Positions 16,216-25,847 of a stretch of 35,225 nucleotides of DNA are shown in pieces. Below the pieces are notes generated by a model. The model was not told the origin of the DNA, did no database searches, and saw nothing but the letters and a program-made list of their open reading frames with translations. The stretch is from Frankiaceae bacterium. GTDB taxonomy: Bacteria; Actinomycetota; Actinomycetes; JAFAQI01. The stretch is taken from assembly GCA_025929315.1 (NCBI GenBank), contig JAICMI010000012.1:1-35225 (forward strand), read 5' to 3'. Made by a program: the position numbers and the translations under genes. The stretch's first letter is position 1, and every line of letters begins with the position of its first letter.

Positions 16216-18659
16216 GCATCGACGCTAACCCGTGACATAGCGGCCTTGCCGGAGGGAGGTGGTGAGGTGGCCCACGACGGCACCGGTCGGCGCGACATGC
16301 CGAACGTCAGACGTCCGCCGTGACGCAACGAAGCCACCCGCACGAAAGGCCGATCAACCGACCGGCCGTTGACCGCCAGCCGTCCGACGTATCCGTCCCG
16401 CGGCGCACCCGGTGCGGCGATGCGCACGTCACCGCCGGGCAGATGCAGCACCACATGCGGAAACATCGGCGCCCCGACCGCAAGCACGTCCGTACCGGGC
16501 ACCGCCGGGTAGAAGCCGAGCGCGTTGAGCACCCACCAGGCCGACATCGTGCCGAGGTCGTCATTGCCGGGCAGCCCACCCGGGCCGGGCGAGTACAGAG
16601 ACAGCATCGCCTTGCGCACGATCCGCTGCGCCTTCCACGGCTCGCCCGTCCAGTCATACAAATACGGCGTATGCAACGTCGGCTCATTGCCGAGGAACGC
16701 GTACGGCGAGGCCGGGCCGGCGTTGAGCTTCGTGAAGAATCGGTCCAACCTCTTTGACGTCGCGGCGCGACCACCCAGGGCACGGACGAGGCCGGCCGGA
16801 TCGTGCAGGACTCCCCACGTGTACTGCGCTGCGTCACCCTCGACGAAGCCATCGCCACTCGTCGGGTCGAACGTCGGCGTCCACGCACCCGTCGCCGACC
16901 TCGGCTCGACATAGCCGTCAGCAGCGTTGAACACCTTCCGCCAATTGCCCGACCGGTGAAGCATCGATTTCGCAGTCTTCGCGGGAGCGCAGACCGCATG
17001 TGCGAAAGCGCCGATGGCGAAGTCGGCTGTTGCATACTCCAACGTCGTGGCCGCCGGCCCCCACACCGCGGCAGGGTCTGCGACAGCCGCGGCACCACCA
17101 AGGTGGTGCTCCTCTTCGGCCGCGATGTAGCCGCGGGCGTCGTACTCCAGCGAGCCAGGACGCTCCACATATCGCTGGCCGGCGTCGGCACCGACCGCAG
17201 TCGCGCCGTGCACCATCGCCTCGAGTGCGGCTGTCTTGTCGAACGACCGTGCTCCGAACGCGTAGGCGGACGAGATCGCGATGTCAGCCGGATCGCCGGT
17301 CATGACATCCGTCTGCTGATCGGCGAACGACCACTTCGGCAACCAACCCGACTGTTCGTAGTCAGCGAGCAACGACTGAATTACGTCACTCACCCTGTGC
17401 GGCAGCAGCAGCGCAAGCAACGGGATCTGGGTCCGGTAGACGTCCCAGCCCGAAAAGTCGGCATACATCGTGAAGCCGCGCGCGACATGGACGGCGCCGT
17501 CCATCCCCGGATAACGGCCGTCGACGTCGCTGAACGTCCGCGGCTGCAGCAGTGCGTGGTAGAGCGCGGTCTCGAAGATGTTTCGCTGCGCGTCAGTGCC
17601 ACCGCTTACGCCGATGCGACCCAGCGCGTCGTTCCATGCGGCGCGCGCATCACGTCGTACGCGGTCGAAACGGAACGAGGGTTGTTCAGCCGCGAGGTTG
17701 CGACGCGCATCAGCAACGGAGACGAAGGACACTCCGACGCGTACGTTGACCTCGCGCTGCGCCCGCGTGTCGAACGTCGCGTAGGCGCCGGCCTGCGCCG
17801 TACCGCTCGGGTCACCGTCGATGTGCTTGGGCCCGCCCGGGACCGGACCGTAGTTCTCCGGCAGAGCTGACGTGTCATGAGCATCGGTGCCGTGCGTGTT
17901 GAGTGTCTGCCGCTGCCACGTCCCGTACGAGGAGAACGGCCGGTCGAACACGGCTGCAAAGTAGACGGTGTAGTCGCCGCCCTGGTAACAGAACTGACCT
18001 GACGATGCGCTGCCGCTGATTTCGCGGCGTGCCTGGTCGATGTGCACACCTGCATCGCGGTCGGCCATCGCACTGCCGCCCGCGTTGACAAGAACGCTCG
18101 ACGAGCGACCAGGCGGAAACGTCAGCCGGGCCGCTCCCGTCCTTGTCGTCGCCGAGAGTTCCGTGGTGACGGCCCTAGGAGTGCCTGGATCGAGGACCAC
18201 CCGGTAGTAGCCGGGGCTGGCCTCCTCGTTGCGGTGGTTGAACCGCGGCTGGAACTGATCGGACAGATCGGCGGAGAACGGCTTCGCGGGTGACGCCGTG
18301 ATCGGCGCAGTCATCGGCAAGAACGGCAGGTCTCCGTACAACGAGCAGCCCGCGCCGCTGACATGCGTCAGGCCGAAGCCGCGGATGCGGCTGTCGTGCC
18401 AGGCATAGCCGCCGACATAGCTGACGTCACTCTGGAGCGTGTCGGGACTCCACTGCACCATGCCGAAGGGCATGGTCGCGCCAGGATAGGTGTTGCCGGC
18501 GCCGCCGCCGGTGCCGTAGTTGGCCGCGGACGCGTCCGTCCCCACGAACGGATTGACCCAGCTCGCCGCGTCTCGCCCGGCCGCGCCGCCCGGCACCGCA
18601 ACCGCGACGGAGACGGCGAGCAGCGCCGCCGTTGCAACGGCAATGAGACGTCTGGTCAT
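16167..18659 (-). CDS. Secreted GH92 family alpha-mannosidase
   Basis: An 830-residue protein with a Sec signal peptide (TRRLIAVATAALLAVSVAVA...AAG). The N-terminal beta-sandwich opens with VNPFVGTD and the (alpha/alpha)6 catalytic domain follows. The presumed general acid is E607 in GFVEGDAAQYTW, and the base aspartates D700/D701 lie in GNDDLGTMSAWWVLNALGFYP; TLHTPYLYDWTGEPWKAQ is also typical. GH92 enzymes are calcium-dependent exo-alpha-mannosidases acting on glycans. The family sequence ends near SWATSPPPSG; about 25 further residues overlap the dehydrogenase start. The gene ends the amine-oxidase relative by a 4-nt overlap (ATGA). Linkage specificity cannot be read. Confidence 0.92.
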   Translation of the reverse strand: MTRRLIAVATAALLAVSVAVAVPGGAAGRDAASWVNPFVGTDASAANYGTGGGAGNTYPGATMPFGMVQWSPDTLQSDVSYVGGYAWHDSRIRGFGLTHVSGAGCSLYGDLPFLPMTAPITASPAKPFSADLSDQFQPRFNHRNEEASPGYYRVVLDPGTPRAVTTELSATTRTGAARLTFPPGRSSSVLVNAGGSAMADRDAGVHIDQARREISGSASSGQFCYQGGDYTVYFAAVFDRPFSSYGTWQRQTLNTHGTDAHDTSALPENYGPVPGGPKHIDGDPSGTAQAGAYATFDTRAQREVNVRVGVSFVSVADARRNLAAEQPSFRFDRVRRDARAAWNDALGRIGVSGGTDAQRNIFETALYHALLQPRTFSDVDGRYPGMDGAVHVARGFTMYADFSGWDVYRTQIPLLALLLPHRVSDVIQSLLADYEQSGWLPKWSFADQQTDVMTGDPADIAISSAYAFGARSFDKTAALEAMVHGATAVGADAGQRYVERPGSLEYDARGYIAAEEEHHLGGAAAVADPAAVWGPAATTLEYATADFAIGAFAHAVCAPAKTAKSMLHRSGNWRKVFNAADGYVEPRSATGAWTPTFDPTSGDGFVEGDAAQYTWGVLHDPAGLVRALGGRAATSKRLDRFFTKLNAGPASPYAFLGNEPTLHTPYLYDWTGEPWKAQRIVRKAMLSLYSPGPGGLPGNDDLGTMSAWWVLNALGFYPAVPGTDVLAVGAPMFPHVVLHLPGGDVRIAAPGAPRDGYVGRLAVNGRSVDRPFVRVASLRHGGRLTFGMSRRPVPSWATSPPPSGKAAMSRVSVDACAPAPLPLADLTPRE

Positions 18660-20008
18660 GCGGCCGGACGCCCGAGGGACTTCGCGATGCGGTGGCCGCT
18701 GCGAATCGCGCTCTCCATGTATCCGGCGAGCGCCTCGGTGTGCTCACCCGCGAACCGGATCCGGCCGACGCCGTCACGCAGCACCGGCCAGAAGGGTGTC
18801 ATCTGCCCGGGCCGATAGACCGCGTAGCCGCCGCCCGTGTAGCGCTCGTTGGGCCACGCCATCGTCGCGATCCGGCCAGTGTCCAGCAGGCCGGCCTCGG
18901 TATAGACCGTGTCAGCCTGCCTGGTGAACGCAGAACGTCGTCGTCGTTCGGTCATCGCTGCCGCGCTTGCCGCCGCGTCGCCCGTGACGAACTGCGAGAA
19001 CAGTCCCTGCACTGTCTCCGGTCGAGAGTCGGTCGGTGACCAGCCGATGGCAAACGGCAGGTCGGTCAACGTGAAGCCGGAGGAGCCTTCCGCCCTCCAG
19101 AAGGCTGCGTCGTACTCATGAATGACCTTGACCGCATGCCCCAGGTCGAGCCCCGAGATCACCGCGCGCACCGACGCCGGAAGCGCCGGCGTGAACTCGA
19201 CCCGTCGCATCGGCATGAGCGGCGCCGCGACAACCAGCCAGGCGGCATCGACATGACCGGCGCGCAAATGCACCCGCACGCCATGACGACTGTGCTCAAC
19301 CCGCGTAACCGGCGCACTGAGACGGACGCACGTGCCAAGCTTCCTCGCCATTGCTTGCGGCAGCAAACTGTTGCCGCCGGCGACTCGCATTGTCTCCGTG
19401 CCGGTCAGCCCGAGCACGCTGCTCGACGTCACCGCCTCCTGCTGTGCGATGAACAGCAGCGAGATGTCACGCAGCTCCGCGTTGTATTCGCCGCGGTTCT
19501 CCAGACGGACCAGGAACTCCGCCGACGGCGCCAGCTTCTGGCGTCGTACGAAGTCCTCGAGACTCTGCGCATCGAGCTGCTCGGCATTGCGCGCGCGGTC
19601 CGGGTGATCGGCATTGATGCCGTCGGCAAGTGCCGACACCGCGTCGTCGAAACGTAAGTAGTCCTGGAGCGCCTTGCCGCCGTCGCGAGTGAGGAACGCG
19701 GCAAGCGGTTCGCGGGTCCCCTGGTAGTAGACGGTGCTGTCGTAGGGCTTGAGCGGAGCCCGGCGCTCGGTCGACAGACCGAACCGCTTGAGCATCGCCT
19801 GGATCGCGTAATGGCCGTCGTCGATCGACTCGCCACCGGGGGCCGCGGTCAGGCCAGCCAGCCCCGCACCGATGATCGCGACCCGGCGACGCGCGCCGTG
19901 ATCGGGGCGGACGCTTGTGTGGGCCCTGGCTGCGGGAGCCGCCGCCAGGACAGCAGCGCCAGCCGCCGCACCGAGAACGGCCCGCCGACTAGGACCGGGA
20001 GAGGACAC
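18656..20008 (-). CDS. Tat-exported flavin amine oxidase relative with an internal deletion in the FAD domain
   Basis: A 450-residue protein with a twin-arginine signal (SRRAVLGAAAGAAVLAAAPAARA). The dinucleotide loop VAIIGAGLAGLTAA is followed directly by PGGESIDDGHYAIQAMLKRFG. In flavin monoamine oxidases roughly 30-40 residues lie between these, including the helix end, the glutamate that binds the FAD ribose and the GGR loop. That segment is missing in frame. The substrate domain and C-terminal FAD motif (RIRFAGEHTEALAGYMESAIRSG) are intact. FAD binding is probably impaired, so this may be a decaying gene despite its open frame, or an assembly collapse. It lies upstream of the GH92 gene with a 4-nt overlap. 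Confidence 0.8.
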   Translation of the reverse strand: MSSPGPSRRAVLGAAAGAAVLAAAPAARAHTSVRPDHGARRRVAIIGAGLAGLTAAPGGESIDDGHYAIQAMLKRFGLSTERRAPLKPYDSTVYYQGTREPLAAFLTRDGGKALQDYLRFDDAVSALADGINADHPDRARNAEQLDAQSLEDFVRRQKLAPSAEFLVRLENRGEYNAELRDISLLFIAQQEAVTSSSVLGLTGTETMRVAGGNSLLPQAMARKLGTCVRLSAPVTRVEHSRHGVRVHLRAGHVDAAWLVVAAPLMPMRRVEFTPALPASVRAVISGLDLGHAVKVIHEYDAAFWRAEGSSGFTLTDLPFAIGWSPTDSRPETVQGLFSQFVTGDAAASAAAMTERRRRSAFTRQADTVYTEAGLLDTGRIATMAWPNERYTGGGYAVYRPGQMTPFWPVLRDGVGRIRFAGEHTEALAGYMESAIRSGHRIAKSLGRPAA

Positions 20009-20081
20009 CCTCGAGTCTTCGACGCCGACGTGTCAGAACCTTGTCCGGCGACAGCCGTCCCGACGTTCCGACAAGACGGGT

Positions 20082-21737
20082 CTAAGCGTGCTTCGCTGAG
20101 GCGGCCGCGCCCAGGCCCAGCCGCTCGATCGTCTCCTCGCGCATCTTGTACTTCTGGATCTTGCCGGTGACCGTCATCGGGAACTCGTCGACGAACACGA
20201 CGTAGCGCGGCACCTTGTAGTGCGCGAGCGACGCCTTGCAGAACGCGCGCAGCTCCTCCGCGTCGCACGTCGCCTCCTCGTGCAACCGGATCCACGCGCA
20301 CAGCTCTTCGCCGTACTTCTCATCCGGCACTCCGATGACCTGTACGTCGCCCACCTTGGGATGCGTGTAGAGGAACTCCTCGACCTCGCGCGGGTAGATG
20401 TTCTCGCCACCGCGGATGACCAGGTCCTTGATGCGGCCGACAATGTTGAGGTAGCCGTCGTCGTCCATCGTCGCGAGGTCACCGGTGTGCATCCACCCGG
20501 CCACATCGACGGCCTCGGCGGTCTTGTCCGGCTCGTTCCAGTAGCCGAGCATCACCGAGTACCCCCGCGTGCAGAACTCGCCGGGCGCCCCGCGCGGCAC
20601 CGTCAAGGCAGTGTCCGGATCGACGACCTTGACCTCGACGTGCGGGTGCACGGTGCCGACGGTCGCGACGCGTCGGTCGAGATCATCGTCGACGCGCGTC
20701 TGTGTCGACACGGGTGACGTCTCGGTCATGCCGTAGCAGATGGTCACGTCGGTGCAGCCCATGTCGTTGACCACGCGTTTCATCACCTCTACCGGGCACG
20801 GCGAGCCCGCCATGATCCCGGTGCGCAACGACGACAGGTCGTAGGACGCGAAGTCCGGCAGACCCAGCTCTGCGATGAACATGGTGGGAACGCCGTAGAG
20901 AGACGTGCACTTCTCGTCCTGCACCGCCCGCAGCGTTGCCGCCGGCTCGAACGATGGCGCCGGGATGACCATGCATGCGCTGTGCGTCACCGCGCCGAGG
21001 TTGCCCATGACCATGCCGAAGCAGTGGTAGAAGGGCACGGGGATGCAGACGCGATCGGCCTCGGTGTATCCGCACAGCTCGCCGACGAAGAACCCGTTGT
21101 TGAGGATGTTGTGGTGCGACAGCGTCGCGCCCTTCGGGAACCCTGTCGTCCCGGACGTGTACTGGATGTTGATCGGGTCGTCGAACGACAGTGTCGCCTC
21201 GCGGTCGTGCAACCGATGCGTCGGCGTCGAGTCGCCACGTTCCGACAAGGCGTCCCACTGCGGCGAGCCGAGGTAGATGGTGCCCTCGAGCCCGCCGATC
21301 TCCTCGCGGACGCTGTCGATCATGTCGACGTACGACGACGTCTTGAACTCGGTGGCACTGATCAGCAGCCGGCAGCCGGACTGGTTGAGCACATAGGAGA
21401 GCTCGTGCGACCGGTAGGCCGGGTTGATGTTGACGAGGATGGCGCCGATCTTGGCCGTCGCGAACTGCACCAACGTCCATTCCGGGCAGTTCGGCGACCA
21501 GAGGCCGACCCGGTCTCCCTTGTCGACGCCGAGGTCCAGCAGGCCGAGCGCGAGGGTGTCGACGTCGGCAGCGAACTGCGCGTAGGTCCAGCGCCGCCCC
21601 GTCGGCACGTCGACGAGCGCCTCTCGGCCGGGGTGGGCCGACGCGGCACGCTCGAGGTTGGCACCGATCGTCTCACCGAGCAGCGGAGCCGCCGACGGTC
21701 CAGAGGCATAGGAGACAGGAGCGGGCAAGCTCGTCAT
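20082..21737 (-). CDS. Acyl-CoA synthetase (AMP-forming, FadD type)
   Basis: A 551-residue ANL-superfamily ligase from the ATG at 21737; the frame is open further upstream, but that would run into the divergent LVIVD gene. The AMP/ATP P-loop [18 protein letters not shown] is at 193-210. Later motifs are [49 protein letters not shown], and the C-terminal catalytic lysine in [13 protein letters not shown]. Such enzymes activate medium- to long-chain fatty or other carboxylic acids with ATP and CoA. No KstR-type box precedes it, so a link to the sterol genes is not shown. Chain length cannot be assigned. Confidence 0.92.
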   Translation of the reverse strand: MTSLPAPVSYASGPSAAPLLGETIGANLERAASAHPGREALVDVPTGRRWTYAQFAADVDTLALGLLDLGVDKGDRVGLWSPNCPEWTLVQFATAKIGAILVNINPAYRSHELSYVLNQSGCRLLISATEFKTSSYVDMIDSVREEIGGLEGTIYLGSPQWDALSERGDSTPTHRLHDREATLSFDDPINIQYTSGTTGFPKGATLSHHNILNNGFFVGELCGYTEADRVCIPVPFYHCFGMVMGNLGAVTHSACMVIPAPSFEPAATLRAVQDEKCTSLYGVPTMFIAELGLPDFASYDLSSLRTGIMAGSPCPVEVMKRVVNDMGCTDVTICYGMTETSPVSTQTRVDDDLDRRVATVGTVHPHVEVKVVDPDTALTVPRGAPGEFCTRGYSVMLGYWNEPDKTAEAVDVAGWMHTGDLATMDDDGYLNIVGRIKDLVIRGGENIYPREVEEFLYTHPKVGDVQVIGVPDEKYGEELCAWIRLHEEATCDAEELRAFCKASLAHYKVPRYVVFVDEFPMTVTGKIQKYKMREETIERLGLGAAASAKHA

Positions 21738-21815
21738 GCCTGAACGATCCACGTCTCCGAACCAGGAGGCAAGCGCCGGCGCAGGAACCGAGCACCCCGC
21801 GTCGAACCGGACACC

Positions 21816-23231
21816 ATGTCGCTCAGGCTGCGTGCCCTCGTCGGACTTCAGGTCCTCGCTCTGCTCGTCGGTGCCGTCACCGCCTCCCGAGCCTCGACCG
21901 TGGCTGCCGCCACCCCGCCGGCTGGTGCGATCTCGTCCAACGTCGAGTTCGTCACCAACCTCCCGGAAGCCGCGACGGCGATCTCGATCAACTTCATCGG
22001 CGACACGATGTTCGTCAGCACAGTCAAAGGCCTGCTGTCCTACGACGTCAGCGATCCCACGCATCCGCAGCTGCTCGGTGCACTGCCCTACTACATCTGG
22101 GAGAACGAGGACGTCGACGTCGACGCCAAGCGACACCTGCTCTTCGTCTCGCGCGACCCCCGCGGCTTCACCTCACCGGCCACGACCGATTTCCCGTACG
22201 GCGCAGTCGAGGTCTACGACGTGTCCAACCCGTCGGTTTTCGTACCTCTGTCGGTGACGACGCTGCCGACCGGTCACACCACCACGTGCGTCGACGGTTG
22301 CAACTACACCTGGACCGGCGGCCCGGCGACCAGCCCACTCGACGCGCACGACTGGGGCTTCGGCCGGCCGATCTTTGCGCTCGACATGCGCGACCCGAGC
22401 CATCCGGTGCGGTGCCCGCACGAGATCGACGCCGGCCAGAACGATGGCCAGACCACCTATGCGCATGACGTCCAGGTCGATGCGCACGGCATCGCTTGGG
22501 TGTCCAGCGACGGCGGCGTCCGCGGCTTCTGGGTCAACGGCAAGCACCGCAACCCGGTCACGGGCAAAGTCCAGAAGGCGACCGGTTGCGACCCGGTCCC
22601 CTACGCCGGCGGCGGCACCGACCTCGGCCGCTACAAGACCCGTGCCGGGCTGATGCACAACTCCTGGCACGACGTGAACGCGTCCGTCGACGGGCACAAG
22701 GGCGACGTGCTCTACGCAACGGAAGAGGTCACGGACGCGGGGTCCTGCAAGGGCTTCGGTCGGTTCGCCACCTATGACCTGCGCGGCACGTTCCACGGCG
22801 AGGGTTGGCGCAACATCGCCAAGACACACTTCCGCATGAACGAGCTCGACGAGTGGACGCCTGAGAAGCAGCCGGGCAGCGACGGCTGCGACTCCGCGCA
22901 CTACTTCACCGACCGCGGAGACCAGTTCCTCGCCGGGGCCTACTACACGCAGGGCACCCGCTTCCTCGACGTCTCCGACCCGCGTCACATCCGGCAGGTC
23001 GGCTACTACCGTCCCGACGACGCCGACACGTGGGCGTCGTACTGGCACAAGGGCTATGTCTTCATCGCCGACTTCCAGCGTGGCGTCGACGTCATCAAGC
23101 TCAAGGGACAAGCTCCGATGCCGAGCGCCATGCCCGCCGTCACCGCTCCGCCGCTGCCGGCCGGCCGGTCCCTTGTTGATGTCGCCAGCCGGCAAGAACA
23201 CTGGCACTGGATGTGCGTCGAGCCTCGCTAA
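21816..23231 (+). CDS. Secreted LVIVD-repeat (beta-propeller-like) protein
   Basis: A 471-residue protein with a Sec-type signal peptide ([20 protein letters not shown]). It carries repeated strands of the LVIVD/choice-of-anchor type: [47 protein letters not shown] and [17 protein letters not shown]. The DxSDPxxP signature marks blades of a propeller. Conserved His/Asp segments ([41 protein letters not shown]) suggest a metal or ligand site, and several cysteines could form disulfides. Extracellular function unknown. It is divergent from the acyl-CoA synthetase, with 78 bp between. Confidence 0.75.
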   Translation: MSLRLRALVGLQVLALLVGAVTASRASTVAAATPPAGAISSNVEFVTNLPEAATAISINFIGDTMFVSTVKGLLSYDVSDPTHPQLLGALPYYIWENEDVDVDAKRHLLFVSRDPRGFTSPATTDFPYGAVEVYDVSNPSVFVPLSVTTLPTGHTTTCVDGCNYTWTGGPATSPLDAHDWGFGRPIFALDMRDPSHPVRCPHEIDAGQNDGQTTYAHDVQVDAHGIAWVSSDGGVRGFWVNGKHRNPVTGKVQKATGCDPVPYAGGGTDLGRYKTRAGLMHNSWHDVNASVDGHKGDVLYATEEVTDAGSCKGFGRFATYDLRGTFHGEGWRNIAKTHFRMNELDEWTPEKQPGSDGCDSAHYFTDRGDQFLAGAYYTQGTRFLDVSDPRHIRQVGYYRPDDADTWASYWHKGYVFIADFQRGVDVIKLKGQAPMPSAMPAVTAPPLPAGRSLVDVASRQEHWHWMCVEPR

Positions 23232-23232
23232 C

Positions 23233-23766
23233 GTGAGGGCGGTGACCGAGGAGCCGCTCGACCTGCACGACCGCACCTTCAGCAACGAGCGGCTCGGTCC
23301 GGCCGACCTCATCACCAACTCCGAGATCGTCGAGGTCGTGCTCGAGGACTGCGACATCATCGGCGTGACCGCACAGAAGTCTCGGCTGGAACGGGTGAAG
23401 ATCACCGGCTCACGTCTGCGCGGCGTGACCTGGGCGGCAGGCGTCATCCGCGGGCTCACGCTCGACCTGGTCAACGGCACCGACTTGTCCTGCCGATTCT
23501 CGACGCTGCGCGTCGTCACGATCCGGGACTGTCAGCTGCCCGAGGCCGACTTCACCGAGGTGGAGTTCGACCAGGTCCTGTTCGAGCGCTGTGACCTGCG
23601 GGGTGCGAAGTTTGACCATGCCAAGGTGAAGAAGCTGCGCATCGTCGGCTGCAACCTGGCCGGGGCGTCGGGTGCGGTCGATCTGCGCGGGGCATCGATG
23701 GAGCTCGACGACGTCCTCTCGCTCGCACCTAGCCTCGCCCGCGAAATCGGCATCACGATCGAGTGA
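23233..23766 (+). CDS. Pentapeptide-repeat-like protein
   Basis: A 177-residue protein. The GTG at 23233 directly follows the preceding stop; a second GTG at 23242 is possible, and neither has an ideal Shine-Dalgarno. The sequence shows degenerate A(D/N)LxX pentads: VVLEDCDIIGVTAQKSRLE, VTIRDCQLPEADFTEVEFDQ, FERCDLRGAKFDHAK and GCNLAGASGAVDLRGASM. This implies a right-handed quadrilateral beta-helix. Some family members mimic DNA and protect gyrase, but this one has no specific mark of that role. No membrane segment. Confidence 0.72.
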   Translation: MRAVTEEPLDLHDRTFSNERLGPADLITNSEIVEVVLEDCDIIGVTAQKSRLERVKITGSRLRGVTWAAGVIRGLTLDLVNGTDLSCRFSTLRVVTIRDCQLPEADFTEVEFDQVLFERCDLRGAKFDHAKVKKLRIVGCNLAGASGAVDLRGASMELDDVLSLAPSLAREIGITIE

Positions 23767-23787
23767 GCAGCCACCTAGGCTGACAGC

Positions 23788-24324
23788 GTGGGGAAGGTCT
23801 TCGACGGTATCGACGACACACTGGCGGCGTGGATCACGGCGCAGCCGATGTGGTTCGTGGCAACCGCGCCGCTAGCAGCGAACGGCCACGTCAACGTCTC
23901 CCCGCGCGGCCTCGACTCGTTCTCGATCCTGTCGACCCATCGCGTCGCCTGGGTCGACTTCACGGGTAGCGGCATAGAGACGATCGCGCACCTGCGGGAG
24001 AACGGTCGCGTCTGCGTGATGTTCTGCTCGTTCGGTCAACGTCCCCGTGTCGTCCGGCTGCACGGACACGGATCCGTCCACCAACCGCCCGACCCGTTGT
24101 ACGACGACGTGGTGGCGCGCCACCCCGAACATCCCGGCGCCCGGGCCGTCATCACGGTCGACATCGACCGGGTCAGCGACTCCTGTGGTTACGGCGTACC
24201 CGTCATGGATGTCGTCGGTGAGCGCGACCTCCTGCGCCTGACCGCTGAAAAGAAGGGCGTCGACGGCATCGCCGCCTATCTCGCCGCCCACAACACGAGT
24301 CTCGACGGTCTACCCGGGCTGTAA
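23788..24324 (+). CDS. Pyridoxamine 5'-phosphate oxidase-like (PPOX split-barrel) flavoprotein
   Basis: A 178-residue protein from a GTG. The split-barrel features are WFVATAPLAANGHVNVSPRG (strand pair plus the SPRG flavin-phosphate loop), AWVDFTGSGIETIAHLRENGRVCVMF and VVRLHGHGSV. In the actinobacterial PPOX group such proteins bind FMN or F420 and often act as small-molecule reductases; the sequence does not decide which cofactor. No operon partner is evident, the next gene starting 69 bp later. Confidence 0.8.
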   Translation: MGKVFDGIDDTLAAWITAQPMWFVATAPLAANGHVNVSPRGLDSFSILSTHRVAWVDFTGSGIETIAHLRENGRVCVMFCSFGQRPRVVRLHGHGSVHQPPDPLYDDVVARHPEHPGARAVITVDIDRVSDSCGYGVPVMDVVGERDLLRLTAEKKGVDGIAAYLAAHNTSLDGLPGL

Positions 24325-24344
24325 CGGCTGACTGAGCACAGAAG

Positions 24345-24361
24345 TCCTTGTGGCACAAGGA
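24345..24361. repeat. 17-bp palindrome upstream of the HNH gene
   Basis: TCCTTGTGGCACAAGGA has perfect 8-bp arms around a single central base. It lies 32 bp before the ATG of the DUF222/HNH gene. It could be an operator; no T-run supports a terminator. The binder is unknown. Confidence 0.5.
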
Positions 24362-25074
24362 AAAGTGTCAGAGCTCGGTGCTTTCATCGCTGAATGACGG
24401 CCACCACCATTCCTAGCCCTGTCGGCGCACGTGCCACACGCAGACCGCTCGAACGGCTCGAAGCCGAGCTCGTGGAGCTCGCAGGCCAGATCGCCGGGGC
24501 AACGGCGCGCTTCATCTCGCTCGTCTCGGAGTTCGACGCAGCCGAAGGCTGGCGTGACTGGGGCATGAAGTCGACTGCTCACTGGCTGTCGTGGAAGTGC
24601 GGACTCGGGCTGGTGGCTGGCCGCGAGCACGTGCGGGGTAGCGCGGTCCCTTCGCGAGCTGCCACTGGTTACAGCGGAGTTTGCTGCCGGTCGGTTGAGC
24701 TACTCGAAGGTCAGAGCCCTCACCCGTCTCGCCACTCGCCAAACCGAGCGGCAGCTTGTCCACGTGGCACGCGCGGCGACTGCTGCGCAACTCGATCGGC
24801 TGCTCGCACGGCATCGACGTGCGACGCGAAATGCCAGCCCTGACGCGCACGCGCGGTCGGAATACCTCAACTACCACCTCGACGATGACGGTTTCCTCGT
24901 CGGATCGTTTCGAATCGCCCCAGAGCGGTCGCCGGTCGTCGCCCAAGGTCTCGATGTCATGACCGGCCGGATACGTGAGCTCGGCAGTGAAGGCAAAGAC
25001 GAGGACGGTCGCGTCCCGAGCCGTCAGCCATCCCGCGCCGATGCTTTGGTCACGATGTGCGAGCGAGCGATGGA

Positions 25075-25097
25075 CAACGCTTCCGCGGAAGCGCCTG
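25075..25097 (+). repeat. Direct repeat copy 1 with 16-bp perfect palindrome
   Basis: A 23-bp sequence present again at 25708-25730, both inside the HNH gene and in the same frame (encoding NASAEAP). It contains CGCTTCCGCGGAAGCG at 25078-25093, a perfect 16-bp palindrome. Confidence 0.8.
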
Positions 25098-25707
25098 CCG
25101 CAGCAGCAGAGCGCTATCAGCTGGTCTTGCACAGCTCCTTGGAGGCACTGTCGCGACCTGATGACGCCGACGACGATGGCCCCGCGGCCGAGCTGCACGC
25201 ATCCGGTGGTCTCGCCGTGCGGGTGGCACCGGCCACCGCTCGACGTCTCAGCTGCGACTGTCCGAGCGCCCGCATGGTCGATGGACCGGACGGGTCCGCG
25301 GTCCACGTCGGCCGCAAGACCCGCCGCATCCTCGGACGTCTGCGTCGAGCAGTTGACGCCCGTGACCACGGCATGTGCAGGACGCCTGGCTGCACCGAAC
25401 GCGCTACGCAGATCCATCACATCCGCCACTGGGCAAACGGAGGGTCGACGTGCTTGAGCAACCTGATCAGCCTCTGCGACGGCCACCACTGGCTGGTACA
25501 TGAGGGAGGGTTCACGATCCTTCCCAGATCTGGCGAAGGATGGGCACTGGTCGGCCCGACAGGCGTCGTCATCGAGCCGGCTGCGCCCCCGACCGGACCT
25601 AGCCAAGCTCTGCCGCATGACGCAGGAATTTCGGCCGACGCCCTGACCGGCGACTGGGACGGTGGTTTGTTGCGCGCGGATGCCCTCGACGGAATTCTGC
25701 ACCCGTC

Positions 25708-25730
25708 CAACGCTTCCGCGGAAGCGCCTG
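25708..25730 (+). repeat. Direct repeat copy 2 with 16-bp perfect palindrome
   Basis: Identical over 23 bp to 25075-25097, 633 bp away and in frame; its palindrome is at 25711-25726. Either an internal duplication or a target-like site carried twice by the endonuclease gene. Confidence 0.8.
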
Positions 25731-25847
25731 AATCGGGCTTTCGGTTCAGCCAAGCCGCCATCGACCATTGGTGTGCGTTCGTCGCGGATCTCGAGGCGTC
25801 TGCTGGCACCGGGGAAGGAATCTTCGTCGACGATTAGGGTCCGGATC

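Larger units (their letters stand above)
24394..25837 (+). pseudogene. DUF222/HNH endonuclease (13E12-type) with a +1 frameshift
   Basis: Two overlapping frames together encode one DUF222-HNH protein of about 480 residues. Frame 1 (from ATG 24394) gives the DUF222 start (RLEAELVELAGQIAGATARF, WLSWKCGLGLVAGREHVR) and then turns into nonsense. Dropping one G from the GGGG run at 24635-24638 continues it as VARSLRELPLVTAEFAAGRL into the second frame (LSYSKVRALTRLATRQTERQ), which runs to TAG 25837. The C-terminal HNH motif is complete (CRTPGC...QIHHIRHWANGG...NLISLCDGHHWLVHEGG). Such genes occur in many copies in actinobacteria, the mycobacterial 13E12 family being the best known. The frameshift is either a real inactivating insertion or a homopolymer error. 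Confidence 0.87.

Noticed and set aside
20009-20081. Small gene or terminator between the amine oxidase relative and the acyl-CoA synthetase
   Set aside because: Only short imperfect repeats are visible and no coding pattern; the interval is 73 bp.
21738-22136. Upstream extension of the acyl-CoA synthetase frame
   Set aside because: It overlaps the signal peptide of the divergent LVIVD gene, and the family N-terminus begins at the ATG 21737.
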